Assembly (NCBI GenBank): GCA_015680905.1
Contig: CM027380.1
Coordinates: forward strand, 30,372,001-30,436,000
DNA length: 64,000 bases
DNA from: Coptis chinensis
Taxonomy: Eukaryota > Streptophyta > Magnoliopsida > Ranunculales > Ranunculaceae
Reading direction: 5' to 3'
The translations under genes and the position numbers were made by a program. The notes under the pieces were generated by a model. It ran no database searches and was not told the origin of the DNA. It saw nothing but the letters and a program-made list of their open reading frames with translations. Of the stretch, positions 30,269 through 42,214 are shown piece after piece. Position 1 is the first letter of the stretch. Each line of letters starts with the position of its first letter.

Positions 30269-32901
30269 TTACATTCTCATCACCAGAATTAAGGTTATAT
30301 TGATCAATAAGATGTTGAGAAGATAGGGCCTGAAACTCTTCACGGTGGTGATGCAATAATCTATGTGTTCATCAGCTTCAACCAGATCGGCATCGGCCTG
30401 GGCTAGTAGGGCTACGAGCTCAGTTTTTTCTTTCTCAATTTCAATTTTTTCTTTCTCATATTTAGCTGTCATCTGTTCATATGAGGCATTCATTTTGTCC
30501 ACCAACTTGGCATTTTCATCAAAAAAAAAATCAAATCATCAATAGCAGCTTTTCGAGCTGTTTCTGATGAGCCAAGTTTGGTAATAATGAGAGCATGTGT
30601 TTTTTCTTTTCCTCTTCAAAAGAGTGTTGGAGGCGTTCAAAGTCCTTCTTCAGTTTTTCATTTTCTTCCCTGTAATGGTTGAAGGTAGTCATATCGGTCT
30701 CGAATTGATTGACAACAACAACTTTAAACTACAATCAAGAATACAAGAGATGGGTGCATTAAAAATAATGGTTCCATAGTTATAAGGGCAAGGTAAAAGG
30801 TATATATATACCTTTTCAAGCGAAGTACTCATGATTTGGAATTGTTCAGTGATCGAAATTTCAGCCATTGCTGATCGATCTCGAGGAAGAATGGTGTTCA
30901 GTACAATAGCCTCACCGAGTCCAGGTGTCGAAGGCTCACCAAATAAAGAAGAAGATTTTAGAATCCTCTTATTATTGCGCATAACCAAATATGGCACAAA
31001 AACCTTAGCATAAGAGGAAGAAGCATCAGATTTAGGATGAACATTAGTTGAGGGAGCAACTAGAGGTTTAACTGGCACCGAGGCAGGTGCTTTAGATGTT
31101 GTAGTCTTCAAAACTTTTTATGTCTCGACATCAGGCAACACTTCAATGGGAGAAGGTTGTTTTCTTTTCTTTTGATGATGGTGAGTATCAGTATCTTTTT
31201 CTTTGGAAGGAGTGGGAGCCTGGGAGGAGCTACCTCCAGTTGATTTTTTCGAGACCAGAAAATCGCTGGTTACATTTTTCTTATCACGGGGGATTCGAGA
31301 GGCCATATCTGTGTACAATAAGCAGTGGTGATCAAACACATCTTGCAAAAGTGGATAATTATAGAAGTCTGGAACTTCTTGTTTGATTTTGGGAAAAAGA
31401 TCTTCAGTCATAATAAAGCCATTAAGTATATAATCAAAATAACATCGAGGAGTGTTATCAGGTAATTTAGAGGAATCAAAAGTTTTTCTAATTTTTTTTT
31501 CAAAAGAACAAGGTCGTAATGAACCTTGGGCAGTATGGGAAGGGAAAGGATTTTGACCTCGAGATTGATCTTGACCTCGACCTCGAGTTTTATCTGTTTT
31601 GAACCCGCTGCTTTTTAAATTATAGAGAAGAGGAAGATAGTTGTCAATATCATGAAGGGTGACATTTGGTGTAGGATTTCCATATTTATCAGCATCAGTT
31701 ATGGCTTTTATTTCAGCGTTAGTGCCTTTCAGAAGCTCCACTACTCTAGCATAATCTCCACGATTTCTCGAAGTGGCAGGTCTTAGAACTGAAACAATGG
31801 CACAAATATATGCCAATCAGAAAAATGTTCAAGATGGAATGTTGGAAAATGTGTTTATTGTTTGGTCAAAATGGTTATAATAGGTAACGTACCTCCAAGA
31901 TTAAATACATGGTGCACCAAAGTAGGAACGGCGATAGATCTGGATGATTCCCATTTACCAGAAATGATGAGATGGTAGAGATGTCGTCTACATTCGCTAT
32001 CCCGGTTCACTCTTATGATACATAGTCGATCGGATGCTTCGTTTCTAGGGGCAAAAATAGCCACTAGGCTCTGCTGGACCATTCTTGGGTTTTTCAGTAC
32101 GTTCAACAAAAGTATAATGGTTCAAAATATTGGCAAGTCTAATTTTTTGGGATCTCTGCGTGTCGGGATCAAGATGGGCATTGTATAAGTTGCAGATATA
32201 CATCAATCTCCAAAAATTGCCCATACCTTGGCCTGGAGAGATGGTCAAGTGGTTTAATACCTCTCGATCGAGGTCAGTCAAGGGGAGTCGTAAACTAGCA
32301 ACTAGTAGCCCAACAGTAATAATGATTGACTGGGCATCACCATTTGGCATCTGGTCCCTTTCCTAGCTCCAGCATAATGTCGAAGAGTGACATTATCTGG
32401 TATCTGGTATGCGGCTCTAACCAAATCTAGGTTAGGTCTTTTTGGAAAGTTGGGATTCAAACCTCGACTCCATATACTATTATCTTCTGTAATTTCACAC
32501 TCCGATTCTAAGGTCACAGTTTCGAAAGGGTGGCATGGTAGGCCAGCAACAAGATACGTTGGTTGCCATGCTGGTTTATCGGTATCAGTCCTTTGTGATG
32601 TCGAGGCTGAGGAAGAAGACCTAATTCTATCTTCAGACTCGATACCTTCACTTGACATATCGGTATCACTAGAAACAATAAATTTTTTATTATAATCATA
32701 TCCTTTATCGGTACTGCTATCATTATACTCCGTACAATTATATATTATATTATTTATTTCACATGTATCAAGATTTCGTGGTGACGGTGACGAGGTTTGA
32801 GGTGATGGGTTTTGTCTCGAAAGTATACGCTCTTGACGTCGAAGCCAGGATTGTTTCGAGACGATTCGCCTAAAATTAACACAAGTTTTTCTCTTAGCCA
32901 T
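30269..32901 (-). pseudogene. Antisense accessory gene of E3, spliced, decayed
   Basis: Starts MAKRKTCVNFRRIVSK at 32901; a Ser/Asp-rich leader is followed by the conserved domain: LVRAAYQIPDNVTLRHY, TVGLLVASLRLPLTDLD, VLNHLTISPGQGMGNFWR, and after a frameshift FAPRNEASDRLCIIRVN. Exon 1 ends at 31893 before GTACGT, at the same domain edge as intron 1 of E1/E2; the acceptor TTGTTTCAG lies near 31795. Exon 2 (to 31118) has RNRGDYARVVELLKG and Lys/His-rich KEKDTDTHHHQKKRKQ, a possible nuclear signal. A TAA near 31118 precedes KTTTSKAPASVPVKP. The next exon ends MSTSLEK at a GTATAT donor, and a Lys/Glu coiled coil follows (KLKKDFERLQHSFEEEKKK), with a frameshift in an A-run near 30525. Function unknown. 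Confidence 0.72.
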
Positions 32902-33363
32902 ACTGAAACAAATAAAAATATATAATTAAAAAATCTAACTAATACAACAATAGTGAACATAAAACGTTCGAGTTCAAACCCTAACCCTAGCCCTCTTAAT
33001 TTGAGAAAGAGAAGAGGAACAGACGCGAGGTTAGGGATGAACTGATAGAATAAAAAGTAATGTATAAAATTTGCAGGAGTTTCCAGATACTTTAAAGATC
33101 TGTCAGTGAATAAGTACAAACCAAAGCTTTCGAAAGATTTGTTAATGCGGTGGGGTTTGGAGGTTTGAGTTTTGCAAATAATTTAAGAGAGAGAAAGGGA
33201 CATCAAGTTTATATACTGACAAATTAGGCACGACTTTTCATTTCCAAACAATAACCACTTGAGTTTTTGAATTTCAATTTTCTAAATTTGATTTTTTTCA
33301 CTGTTGATTCTCGAAACATTCAAATTTTCGAGTTTGAAATTTGAAAGTTTTGAGAGGGGGCGA

Positions 33364-33748
33364 TGCCGTGGGCAAATATCGTCAGGCCGATATTTCAGCC
33401 TGTAATGCCATAACTAACTCGAGATATCTTTGTTAGTTTGATATGCTGCAGCTGGTTTGAGCGGGAAGAAAAAGGAGGAAGAAGAAGATTGACACACATC
33501 ATGATCTGATTAGGTCAAAGCTGGTTGGAAACACTATATAAAGACTCAATCATAAAAAAGAGATCATTATCTTCCCCCCACAAAAATTGTCATAAACTTG
33601 AGAGAGAAAGAGAGAAAACAGAGCGATTATATAACCACCATTGATATTCAATAGAAAAGCTTTAGTTTTATTCATTTCAATCTTCATTTCTACATCATTC
33701 AAACCTAAGTTCTAGATCAAATCCATTTGATCTTAGTTAGTATCAACA
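33364..33748 (+). repeat. 3' LTR of E3 (tentative borders)
   Basis: Begins TGCCGTGGGC four bases after the polypurine tract gagaggggg and ends near ...ttagtatcaaca. A TATATAAAG at 33535-33543 is a plausible promoter. There is no second copy for comparison, so the borders are inferred from polypurine tract, TG/CA ends and TATA placement. Confidence 0.55.
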
Positions 33749-34587
33749 GATCACCAAAGAGACAACTACATACATCTCACATTATCAAACATCATTAATG
33801 AGAATATACAAACAATGAACAAACTCCCACTACACAAATAACTAAGCATAATCCAAAACAATTAAGGGTGTTTTCAGTACAATTCAAATTTTTCCAAGAC
33901 ACTAGATATAAACCAAGATATGGAAAGCAACATGCTCAATTCCAGCTAAAGACTGTATAGCTTACTCAAAAGAATTAACCATCTTATAAACAGATTGATA
34001 AACATGCCATAAAACTAGTCCTGAACTTGATTGCAAGATGCACAAATAAATCTCACCTTACTGTACTCCTAGGTTGTTAGTTCATGGGCATGTTGCTAGC
34101 GCAGGAAAATAGCTTTTGTACGGTCCATTTTGGACATCCTCTAGATATAGATTTATACGCCTATGTAAAAGAGGATGTCAGTGGATATGTCTATGTAAGC
34201 AGTTCTTGAATTTAATACAGGTGAAGGTCGGTCTAACCCTAGCTTATTTGTTGAAAAATAAAAAACAAAAAAACAAAAGATGTTTAGTCTGTCTAATATA
34301 ATAATAATATGCATTGTACCTAAAAGGCTTTTAATAAGAGCAAATGATGAGCCTTAATCCCCTGTGATCTAAACAGTCTTGAAAATAAAATAAAGTCGTT
34401 CGATCCAAAGAAGTAGTTGCAAATCACTCCTATAATATAATCCCCATACTTCACGCTCCTAGTCGTAAAAGGGATCATCTGGATACCTTACTACTTTGAT
34501 TTTATTTAGACGCTTCTTTATTCTACGCTTTGCCAACCAAACATCACCACACTGTAGAAGATCAAGATATTCAAGGTGGGGACATCT
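33749..34587. other. AT-rich DNA between E3 and the copia element, no gene
   Basis: No ORF over 61 codons and no element hallmark. It is the genomic target DNA of the copia insertion or an older unrecognised repeat. Confidence 0.5.
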
Positions 34588-35291
34588 TGTTGGAGTTATC
34601 CCTCACATAAGGAGAGGAGAGAAATCAGTTCAGCTTGTGTGGAAAAGCAAGAGCACGCCCCGCGCTCAAGCGCCTGGACATCGACTCAGGCAAGAGCGCG
34701 TCACACGCCCTCCACAGGCAAATCTAAAGCGCACCCCATGCTCAAGCGCCTGGACATTGTCCAAGGCAAGAACGCGCCCCGCGCCCGTTGTAGAACAATT
34801 CTGAGTGCGCCACGCGCCCATGCCTAATTTGGTAGGATTCTATTTTTGCGGAACCGCGAGTTTTACATTATATGTTAGGGTTTTTGGCAAAACCTAACAT
34901 ACAAGAGACAACACATAAGTCAGAGAAAACCCAATCTTGAAAGCTATCAAGATTGAGAGATAACATTTACAGAGATACAAGCCTGTAAAGAGAGAGGAGT
35001 GATCTAGTAAGGTGAGAGACTACAAAGAGTGATTGTGATCTTCCTTCCCATTTTATAAAAGGACAAGCTTTTGTGGAAGTAGGCACCATTGGCCGAACCA
35101 CGGTATATCTTTGTGTTATGGTTTGCTTTTACTGCTTTACATTATTATCTGTTGTTAATAGTTGTTTAGCGAGTTGGGCATGTTAGTTTGGTTGTATGGA
35201 ATATTTAGATTGTTGATTGGAGTGGTTATTGTTCAAATACAAGTTATCTGTGTAGTGGGGAATCGATTGGTATCGGTGATTAACCCCAACA
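34588..35291 (+). repeat. 5' LTR of the copia element
   Basis: 704 bp, beginning TGTTGGAG and ending CCCCAACA, so it has a 6-bp terminal inverted repeat (TGTTGG/CCAACA). An interior segment (34650-34825) holds imperfect repeats around gcgcctggac and cacgccc. Confidence 0.85.
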
Positions 35292-35293
35292 AG

Positions 35294-35307
35294 TGGTATC
35301 ATAACCA
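35294..35307 (+). other. Primer binding site, initiator tRNA-Met type
   Basis: TGGTATCATAACCA lies two bases after the LTR. It is one of the common plant copia primer sites (TGGTATCAGAGCCA) with two mismatches. Confidence 0.85.
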
Positions 35308-35401
35308 GGTTAGATTAGCCTAGGGTGTTATCCAAATCTTGGTCGGAAGGTGTTTGACAAAACGCCTGAGAGAATATTTGAGTTTAAATAACTTGTAGAG
35401 A

Positions 35402-36300
35402 TGGACAATTCCGTGAAACACTCGGATGACAAGTCTGAATAGGAAGAACTACACCATTTGGAAAGCCAAGATAGAAGACTTGCTTTATTGCAAGGACTTG
35501 GCACAACCTATTGAGAATGGAAGAGAAAGATCGGAAACGATTGTTGTGGCTGAGTAGAGCAAGCTTGACAGAAAAGCAATTGGGTACATTCGACAGTGGA
35601 TTGACGACAGTGTCTTTCACCATGTATCCCAAGAGACTACAACTTTTGGCTTATAGAAGAAACTCGAAGACCTCTCTGAGAGGAAGTCGGGCGGAAACAA
35701 AGTTCTAGTCATTAAAAAGTTTGCCAACACGAAGTACCAAGAAGGTTCTTCAATGTCTTAGCATCTTAACGAAGTATAGAATACCATCAATTAGATGCAT
35801 TTGATGAAGATTAATTTGGGAGACGAAGTTGAGGCTTTGTTTCTATTTGGCTCTCTACCCGAAAGCATTAGCAGTCTCTCTACACGGAGCAGCCAAAGAT
35901 GGAATCGTTACCATGGAGATGGCTACCGCGTCTTTGTTGAATGAGGAGACTAGAAAGAGTTCAAAAGACAGCTCCTCTCACTCAGAGATCCTTGTCATAG
36001 AGAAACGGGGAAGAGGTATAAACAGAAAACCATCTCGTTCTAGAAGTGATGACAGAAGTAAATCTAGGGGTGAAGCTAGAACTCCTAAGGCAGAGAGACA
36101 ATGTTACTATTGTGCCACCAAGGGTCACTTCAGATATGAGTGCAGAACACTGAAGATGGATGAGAAAAATAACTGTGTACATGAAGACATGGTGCATAGG
36201 AACAGAAACATAGGCAGAGATACTACCGCACTAGTCGACGACCTAGTGGGAATTATGTCAGATTGTGGTGTGTGTTGTCTTAGCACCTCATGCTAGGATA
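35402..36300 (+). pseudogene. copia Gag (with CCHC knuckle)
   Basis: The first ATG at 35402 is followed by an early TAG; the conserved UBN2-type start is in another frame (NYTIWKAKIEDLLYCKDL). Interrupted conserved pieces follow, then from 35829 a readable stretch. The knuckle CYYCATKGHFRYEC at about 36102-36143 is intact. It would coat genomic RNA in virus-like particles. At least six stops and several frame changes make it non-functional. Confidence 0.75.
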
Positions 36301-36427
36301 CAGAGTGGGTGATAGATACAAGAGCATCCTATCACGTCACACCACACAGGGAATTCTTCACTAACTACAACTATGGTGAATATGGTGAAGTGAAGATGGG
36401 CAACAGTGGTGTCTCGAAGATTATAGG
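36301..36427 (+). pseudogene. copia protease, N-terminal part, cut by E4
   Basis: WVIDTRASYHVTPHREFF matches the copia protease active-site block, but the usual D-S-G or D-T-A active site reads D-T-R, so it is damaged. KMGNSGVSKII follows, and the reading stops at the E4 insertion. It continues at 53698. Confidence 0.8.
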
Positions 36428-37552
36428 TGTTTCAGCAAAATTTGCCAAAACACAGCAGTTGAGGGTTGGAAGTAATGTTTTTTGGAGATGGTGAAGGAGA
36501 TGGTGATTGGGGAAAGATGAGAATGGACTTCGGTTTTGAAGTTGTCTACGTACCCAAAGATATTGTTTGGGATCAAGTCTCAATTGCGTAGTTCTGGAAA
36601 AATGGCGAAGGTTCGATTTTATAGGTCGGATTGGTGATAATTACTTCCTCGTTCCCCAATATTCCAATTGTGGGATGAAGTTGGATAACTGGCGGGAGAA
36701 CTGTCCAATCATGGGATGAAGTTGGAGAGCTGGCGGGACAACTGTCAACTCGTGGGATGAAGTTGGAGAACTGGCGGGAGAACTGTCAGCTCGTGGGTTG
36801 AAGTTGGAGAACTGGCGGAAAACTGTCAGCTCGTGGGATGAAGTTGGAGAACTGGTGGGAGAACTGGCAGCTCGTGGGTTGAAGTTGGAGAACTGGCGAG
36901 AAATGTCAGCTCGTGGGATGAAGTTGGAGAACTGGCGGGAGAACTGTCAGCTCATGGGTTGAAGTTGGAGAACTGGCGGGAGAACTGTCAGCTCGTGGGA
37001 TGAAGTTGGAGAACTGGCGGGAGAACTGTCAGCTCGTGGGTTGAAGTTGGAGAACTGGCGAGAGAACTGTCAGCTCGTGGGATGAAGTTGGAGAACTGGC
37101 GGACAACTGTCAGCTCGTGGGATGAAGTTGGAGAACTGGTGGGAGAACTATCAGCTCGTGGGATGAAGTTGGAGAACTAGCGAACAACTGTGTGGGATGT
37201 AGTTGGTAGAAGTTGTCTGACTCGCAAAACATGTGTGCAATTGATATTGATTTTACGTGTAGGTATGTAGGCTTTGAGCGTGGGCTTTTTGTAGATAAGC
37301 TCTTAGCATGGGCTCTGAGCGTGGGCTTTTTTGTAGCAAAGTTCTGAGCATGGGCTTTGAGTGTGGACTTTTTTGTAGCATGGGCTTTGAGCGTGGGCTT
37401 TTTTTAGATAAGCTCTGAGTGTGGGATTTTTAGTAGCAAAGTTCTGAGCGTGGGCTTTTTTGTAGCATGGGATTTGAGCGTAGACTTTTTTGTAGCATGG
37501 ACTTTATATTGAATTGGGCTTTTATTGGGCCACATTTGTGGGGGCCGGAACA
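36428..37552 (-). repeat. 3' LTR of E4 with two internal tandem arrays
   Basis: 1125 bp. 36672-37200 holds 13 copies of a 41-bp unit (gggatgaagttggagaact followed by ggcgggagaactgtcagctcgt). 37262-37505 holds repeats of gagcgtgggcttttttgtagc. Its ends are tgtttcagc and ggccggaaca. The other LTR has the same two arrays with different copy numbers. Confidence 0.9.
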
Positions 37553-37565
37553 TTGCCCTCTCTTT
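37553..37565 (-). other. Polypurine tract of E4
   Basis: On the minus strand AAAGAGAGGGCAA directly abuts the 3' LTR start TGTTCCGG. Confidence 0.75.
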
Positions 37566-39345
37566 GTTACATGGGCAAAGCCTGTGTAGCAAAGAAGTTT
37601 TTTTTTTTTAAACAACAGCAACTTAGCACCGTGAGGATTGTATACAAGGTCTGTTATAGAGAATAGAGTTGGTCTTCTAGTAAATCAGTACATTGATCCA
37701 TGCTAATGCCTATTACTCGGATGGTCAACAAACTATACTTGCAACACGAACTGCCCTTTTTCCTTTTTTTACCCTTTAAGGCATAGTCTCATCTGGTTTT
37801 ACTACCACATAGCAAAAGGTACCAAATGGAACCTCATATAACTTTGAAGACTACCTCTCGTATATTTATATCTTTAAATCTATGGACAAGTTTGATTACA
37901 ATCTAGCTCTGCTGTGTCATGAGAATCTCCACTGCAACATTCGAATCTCTATCAGCGGCTGTGAGAGTGACTTCTGCCTGTGTCTTTTCAAAACCCATTG
38001 CCACAAGCTTTTAGTTGTTGAGCAGCGGCAAATCAAGTTTACTTGAGCCAGCAGCATACAGCGGCATTCAATACTAGAATCCTATTAATGGCCCCTATAA
38101 ACCGTTGGCTTCCTTAGTAACACACACCTCTCAAAACTAATGAAAACAGTGTGGCGCTTTTCCATCAAACAATTTGAGCTCCAACTTTCCCTAGAGTTCT
38201 TGTGGCCATTGTTACCAAAGACACCACCAGACCCAAGTTCACACATGGTGCTTGCATTAACTTCGTGGTGCCACCAACAAGCAGAATTGCACTGGTAAGG
38301 CAGTGGCAATTCGTAAAAAAAAATAGCAGCGACATTTAAAGTTTTTCAGTGGCTTTTCAAAGGATCAGCGCACCAGCGGCAATTCAAAGCGGCTATTCTT
38401 CAGCAGCGGCTATTCTATGGATCAGCGCACCAGCGGCTATTATATGGATCAGCGCACCAGGGGCAATGCGACAATGCGATCGGCATTATTGGATCGGCTA
38501 CTCGAGCGGCAATTCAAACTTTTAGTTTTGATCGGCTTAAATGATCGTCAAGTTCAACAACGATTTCAATTGCCAATTCAACAAATGGGTAACTTGATTG
38601 TTTAATTCAATAGGCAATTGAAAAGAATTTGGAGGTCTGTTGGGTACTCAATTCAAAGTTAGATACCCAATTCAGTCTTGATAAAAAATATCCGACAGAT
38701 ATATGATGGGTCGGGTAACTGTTATGAACAAAAGTTTTAAAATTGTTTAACATAGACTTGAGATAGAAAAGGTTCTGCAGTTAAAGGTGAGAGTTGGTTG
38801 TATCAATATGGGAAACTAAAAGTTCAAATTGAAGAAGGACTTGTTATATCAGCAGGAGCGGCAAGATTGTATTGATAAGAGGCAAACTAGTAAACCAAGT
38901 GTTGGATGTATTGGGCTTTAGCAGAGAGAAGATAGTCCTATTAGTTTAGTATTCTCTATTTAGAATCTTATAAATAAAAGGAACCTTGCGGGCTGGAATA
39001 CTTACAGACTTAAAAGATAGCTAGGTTTGGGAAGAGAAGAAATAAAAGCTTCTACCTTCAGGTTCATGCTCTTGTTTTACTTTGCAGTAAGGTATGTTTC
39101 TTTAACGTTCACACTTTTTTTTTTTTTTTTTATTCATTCTTATGACAAAAAGCCGGTTATCATAGTAAGTTTTTTTTTTTTTTTTTTTTATGAGGAATGT
39201 ATATTAGGATTTGGATCTCTGTAGTGATCGTGAGACAGTAAACCATGTGTTTAGATCTTATTATCAAAGAAACTCGTCTTTGTTTTTTAGAGAAGGATTA
39301 ATCGATACTATTCTATTTTTTTGACAATATTGAAAATATTTGATA
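37566..39345. other. E4 3' internal spacer, no gene
   Basis: No convincing ORF. 38363-38470 has a small tandem repeat of atcagcgcaccagcggc (about four copies), and T-runs occur at 39115-39130 and 39170-39190. It would contain the promoter and leader of the plus-strand accessory gene. Confidence 0.5.
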
Positions 39346-39963
39346 ATGGAGAAGAATTATAACTTGAAGAGGAGATGGGGTGATAAGGGGGATTTTAATA
39401 TGAATAGGGTGGCGAAGGGAATTGATGCTGATAGTTTGAGAACAAAGTATGATATTGCAGATGATATTTTTATTGAGTATGTTGGTAGCGATATCGTCTA
39501 AAAATGTGAAAAGGATGAGATAATTTTATTGTTTCACATTTTTGGCTTGGTTGTAGTGTTCCATTTCGGAAATCAATTTCCGAGTTATTAGCTCGATGGA
39601 GAGTACATCCCTTACAATTATCTCCTGGCTATTGGGCTATATTTGCCCGTGTAGCGAGAATTTGTAAGGTTTATCAAAAGAGTATGTCGTCAGACCTTTT
39701 GTTTGAGTTATTGAAGCCTCTGCGGCAAAACAAGGCCTCTTCTAAAAGTTATGCGTTGGGATATCATAACCATCACAACCAGAATTATCGGTTTTATGGG
39801 ATGCCTTCGAACTACAAGAATGCGAAATTGTATGGTTTTAAGATTAAAGGCAATTGGAGGTTCGAAGATATTGATTATCTTAACAATATATCAGGTAAGA
39901 TATTAACTTAATATTCTTATAATTATAATTTTAAATAGTTAGCATCACATTTTGATTATCTTG

Positions 39964-39994
<31 letters not shown>

Positions 39995-42006
39995 TTTTTT
40001 ATAGGGGATTTTCTGAAGTTTCCAAATAAATCAGTGTTTAGCAGCGAGATGATAAAAAAAAAATTGTTTGTTTGTTTAGCCATAATGCAAATGTCTATGA
40101 TCTTTCGTTTCCAGACGATATAGTAGATTATTATCATGATATAGAAACTGGACTGCTGAATGAGCCTAGGGAATTAGCACCTTACTGTGGCTCAAAGAAG
40201 AGAAAGAATATTATTGTGGATGATAGCAGTGAAGATGACGAAGAAGTAGAAGGAGATGACTCTGAGGATAGTGGACAAGAAAATATTAGAAAGAAGAAAA
40301 GAAGTGTACGTCCAAAAAAGAAAGAAAAAAAACTGGGGATAACTCAAGTAAAATTGAGGAAGGGATTGAGAGTCGAGAACTGGTACGTATATAATATTTC
40401 TTTTAAAATATCATATATGTAATACCTATAATATGTTTTGGAATGATGTTTCATTGTGACAGGTTTTTTGTCTTCCTGTACATAAAACTACTGATGTGCT
40501 TGATATTGATGATGATGATGATGATGATATCGGTGGGGAAGCGATGACTAACAGTATATCTGGACTTGATGTTAGTGTTGATCTTGTTTCTGTGATTTAG
40601 AATAATATTCGTTATTGATTGTTTAATGGTTCTTTTAGTAATATAGATGGAAAAAGTTGACGATGGTAGAGATACAATGGGTTCAACTTCTGTTGTCAAG
40701 ATTAATTTTGGAGTGCCAACTCCTTTTGGTGGAAGTAGTATTGGAGTTCCAACACCTGTTGTTGGCACCAATGCTGGTGTAGCAACTTCTGCCGATGGCA
40801 CCATTGCTGGTGTGTCGAGTTTAGTATCAACTGTTGTTTGCACTAGTGCTGGATTGCCGACTTCTGTTGTTAATACCGATGCAGGTATGTTAACAGAAGT
40901 GTCAACGATTATTGGTACAAATGTTGGATTGCCGACTTCTACTGACACCGATGTAGGTGTGTCAACAGAAGTGTCTACTGTTGTTAGTACCGACATCATT
41001 GTTGGCTCAACTGTACCTTCTTCGTTGCAGCCAGGGATGAGCGGTAGTTCTACAACACCTATGCTCATCACTCCAGACGTGCAAGCCTTGGCAATTGAAG
41101 GTTAGATGTTGAATAGCTATTTAAATAGTATTTATTGATTATTATATATTATTATTTTAAATCCTTTTGTCTAATATTTCAGATCCAGAGTTATTGTATT
41201 TGGATTATCAACGAAGTGTAGATTTTGGAAAAACCGTTAATATGTTGAATTCAAATCTTGCAGAGGTAATTTTTTTTGTGTGTGTGTGTGATTTTTTTTT
41301 TTTTTTTTGAGTAACACATTATTTTTTCTATTAGGCGTCGAAGCTTGGGGATTGTGCTAAATAAATCTTAGAAGCAAAAAAAAATTATAAGATTAAAGCC
41401 AGTGAATATGCGAGATTGAGAAATATTTGGAAGGAGAGAGAGCTCATCTTTCAGGAGAATGAACAATTGAGAGGAGTACTTATGAGAAATGAAGTAGTTT
41501 TGCACAACTATGAGATGAAAATGAATATCATGAAAGCTGAAGTGTCGAAACAGAATCAAGAAATTATTGTTCTTAGGGAGTAGAAGGTTTTGAGTGATGA
41601 AGTTGCGATTTTAAAATGTGAGAAATTGGAATTGGCAAAACGAGTTTGCTAGGCTGAGGGGATTAGAGGAGACTACAAGGTACTATTGGAAGAGAATGCA
41701 TTTTTGAAGAAGGAGTTAGATGAATATCATGAGAGGGTGGAAAATTTTAAAGTAGGGTGTGAAGAGAAAGATGATATAATTGAGAAGCATGCAATTGAAA
41801 CTAAGAAATCTGAGGCGTTGTTGCGTGAAGCATTGGCAAGTGTTGGACTTTGGAAATCAAGAGATTCTGAGAAACGGGAAAAATTGTAGCAGCTGTCAGA
41901 TTATTATACTATGTGTTATAAGAAGTTGGAAGATGTATCTCCGTCGGATCTATTAGGTGTTCCAGTTCCAGTGGAGGATAACATTATGCCACAACTTCTT
42001 GAGTGA
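39346..42006 (+). pseudogene. Antisense accessory gene of E4, multi-exon, decayed
   Basis: Runs opposite to E4 gag-pol. The ATG at 39346 starts MEKNYNLKRRWGDKGDF. A TAA near 39499 and a frame change precede the domain: ISELLARWRVHPLQLSPGYW, the counterpart of the VLNHLTISPGQ...NFWR block in E3. Exon ends with good donors: tatcag-GTAAGA near 39895 and GAGAACTG-GTACGT near 40383. Acceptors include tgtgacag near 40463. The middle exon has an acidic patch (DDSSEDDEEVEGDDSEDSG) and basic clusters (RKKKRSVRPKKKEKK) resembling nuclear signals. A Thr/Val/Gly-rich exon (40647-41105) has a degenerate repeat built on GVPT and VSTVV. The last exons are coiled coil (ENAFLKKELDEYHERVENF), ending MPQLLE at 42006. 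Four stops interrupt the coiled coil: one TAA and three TAG. Confidence 0.68.
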
Positions 42007-42214
42007 AGTTTTTGTTTTTTATTGTTCTGATGATGTGAGGTTAGGTTACAGTTTTTTCTTTCTCGATTATGTTTATTTTTTCCACTGTATTCATGATATT
42101 TGGTTTTTATCTATTTTTTATTAAATTGGTAATCAGAATAGGTCGGTCAAAATATATGAGTTGGGTAATCTGGCCTTGAGGTAGGTCTGCAAAATAGATA
42201 TAAGTATTAAGGAT

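Larger units (their letters stand above)
26342..33748 (+). mobile_element. E3: Tat-lineage retrotransposon, 5'-truncated
   Basis: Retains the integrase (start missing), a 3' internal region with two tandem arrays, an antisense accessory gene, a polypurine tract (gagaggggg, 33352-33360) and a 3' LTR. Gag, protease, RT, RNase H and the 5' LTR are absent. The left border coincides with a CACTA-like end, so truncation may be linked to that insertion or to a later deletion. Protein sequence is more diverged from E1 and E2 than they are from each other. Confidence 0.8.

Noticed and set aside
36672-37200. Possible CRISPR array (regular ~41-bp repeats)
   Set aside because: Units are directly adjacent with no unique spacers, and the sequence is plant LTR DNA. 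The same applies to every other array in the window.
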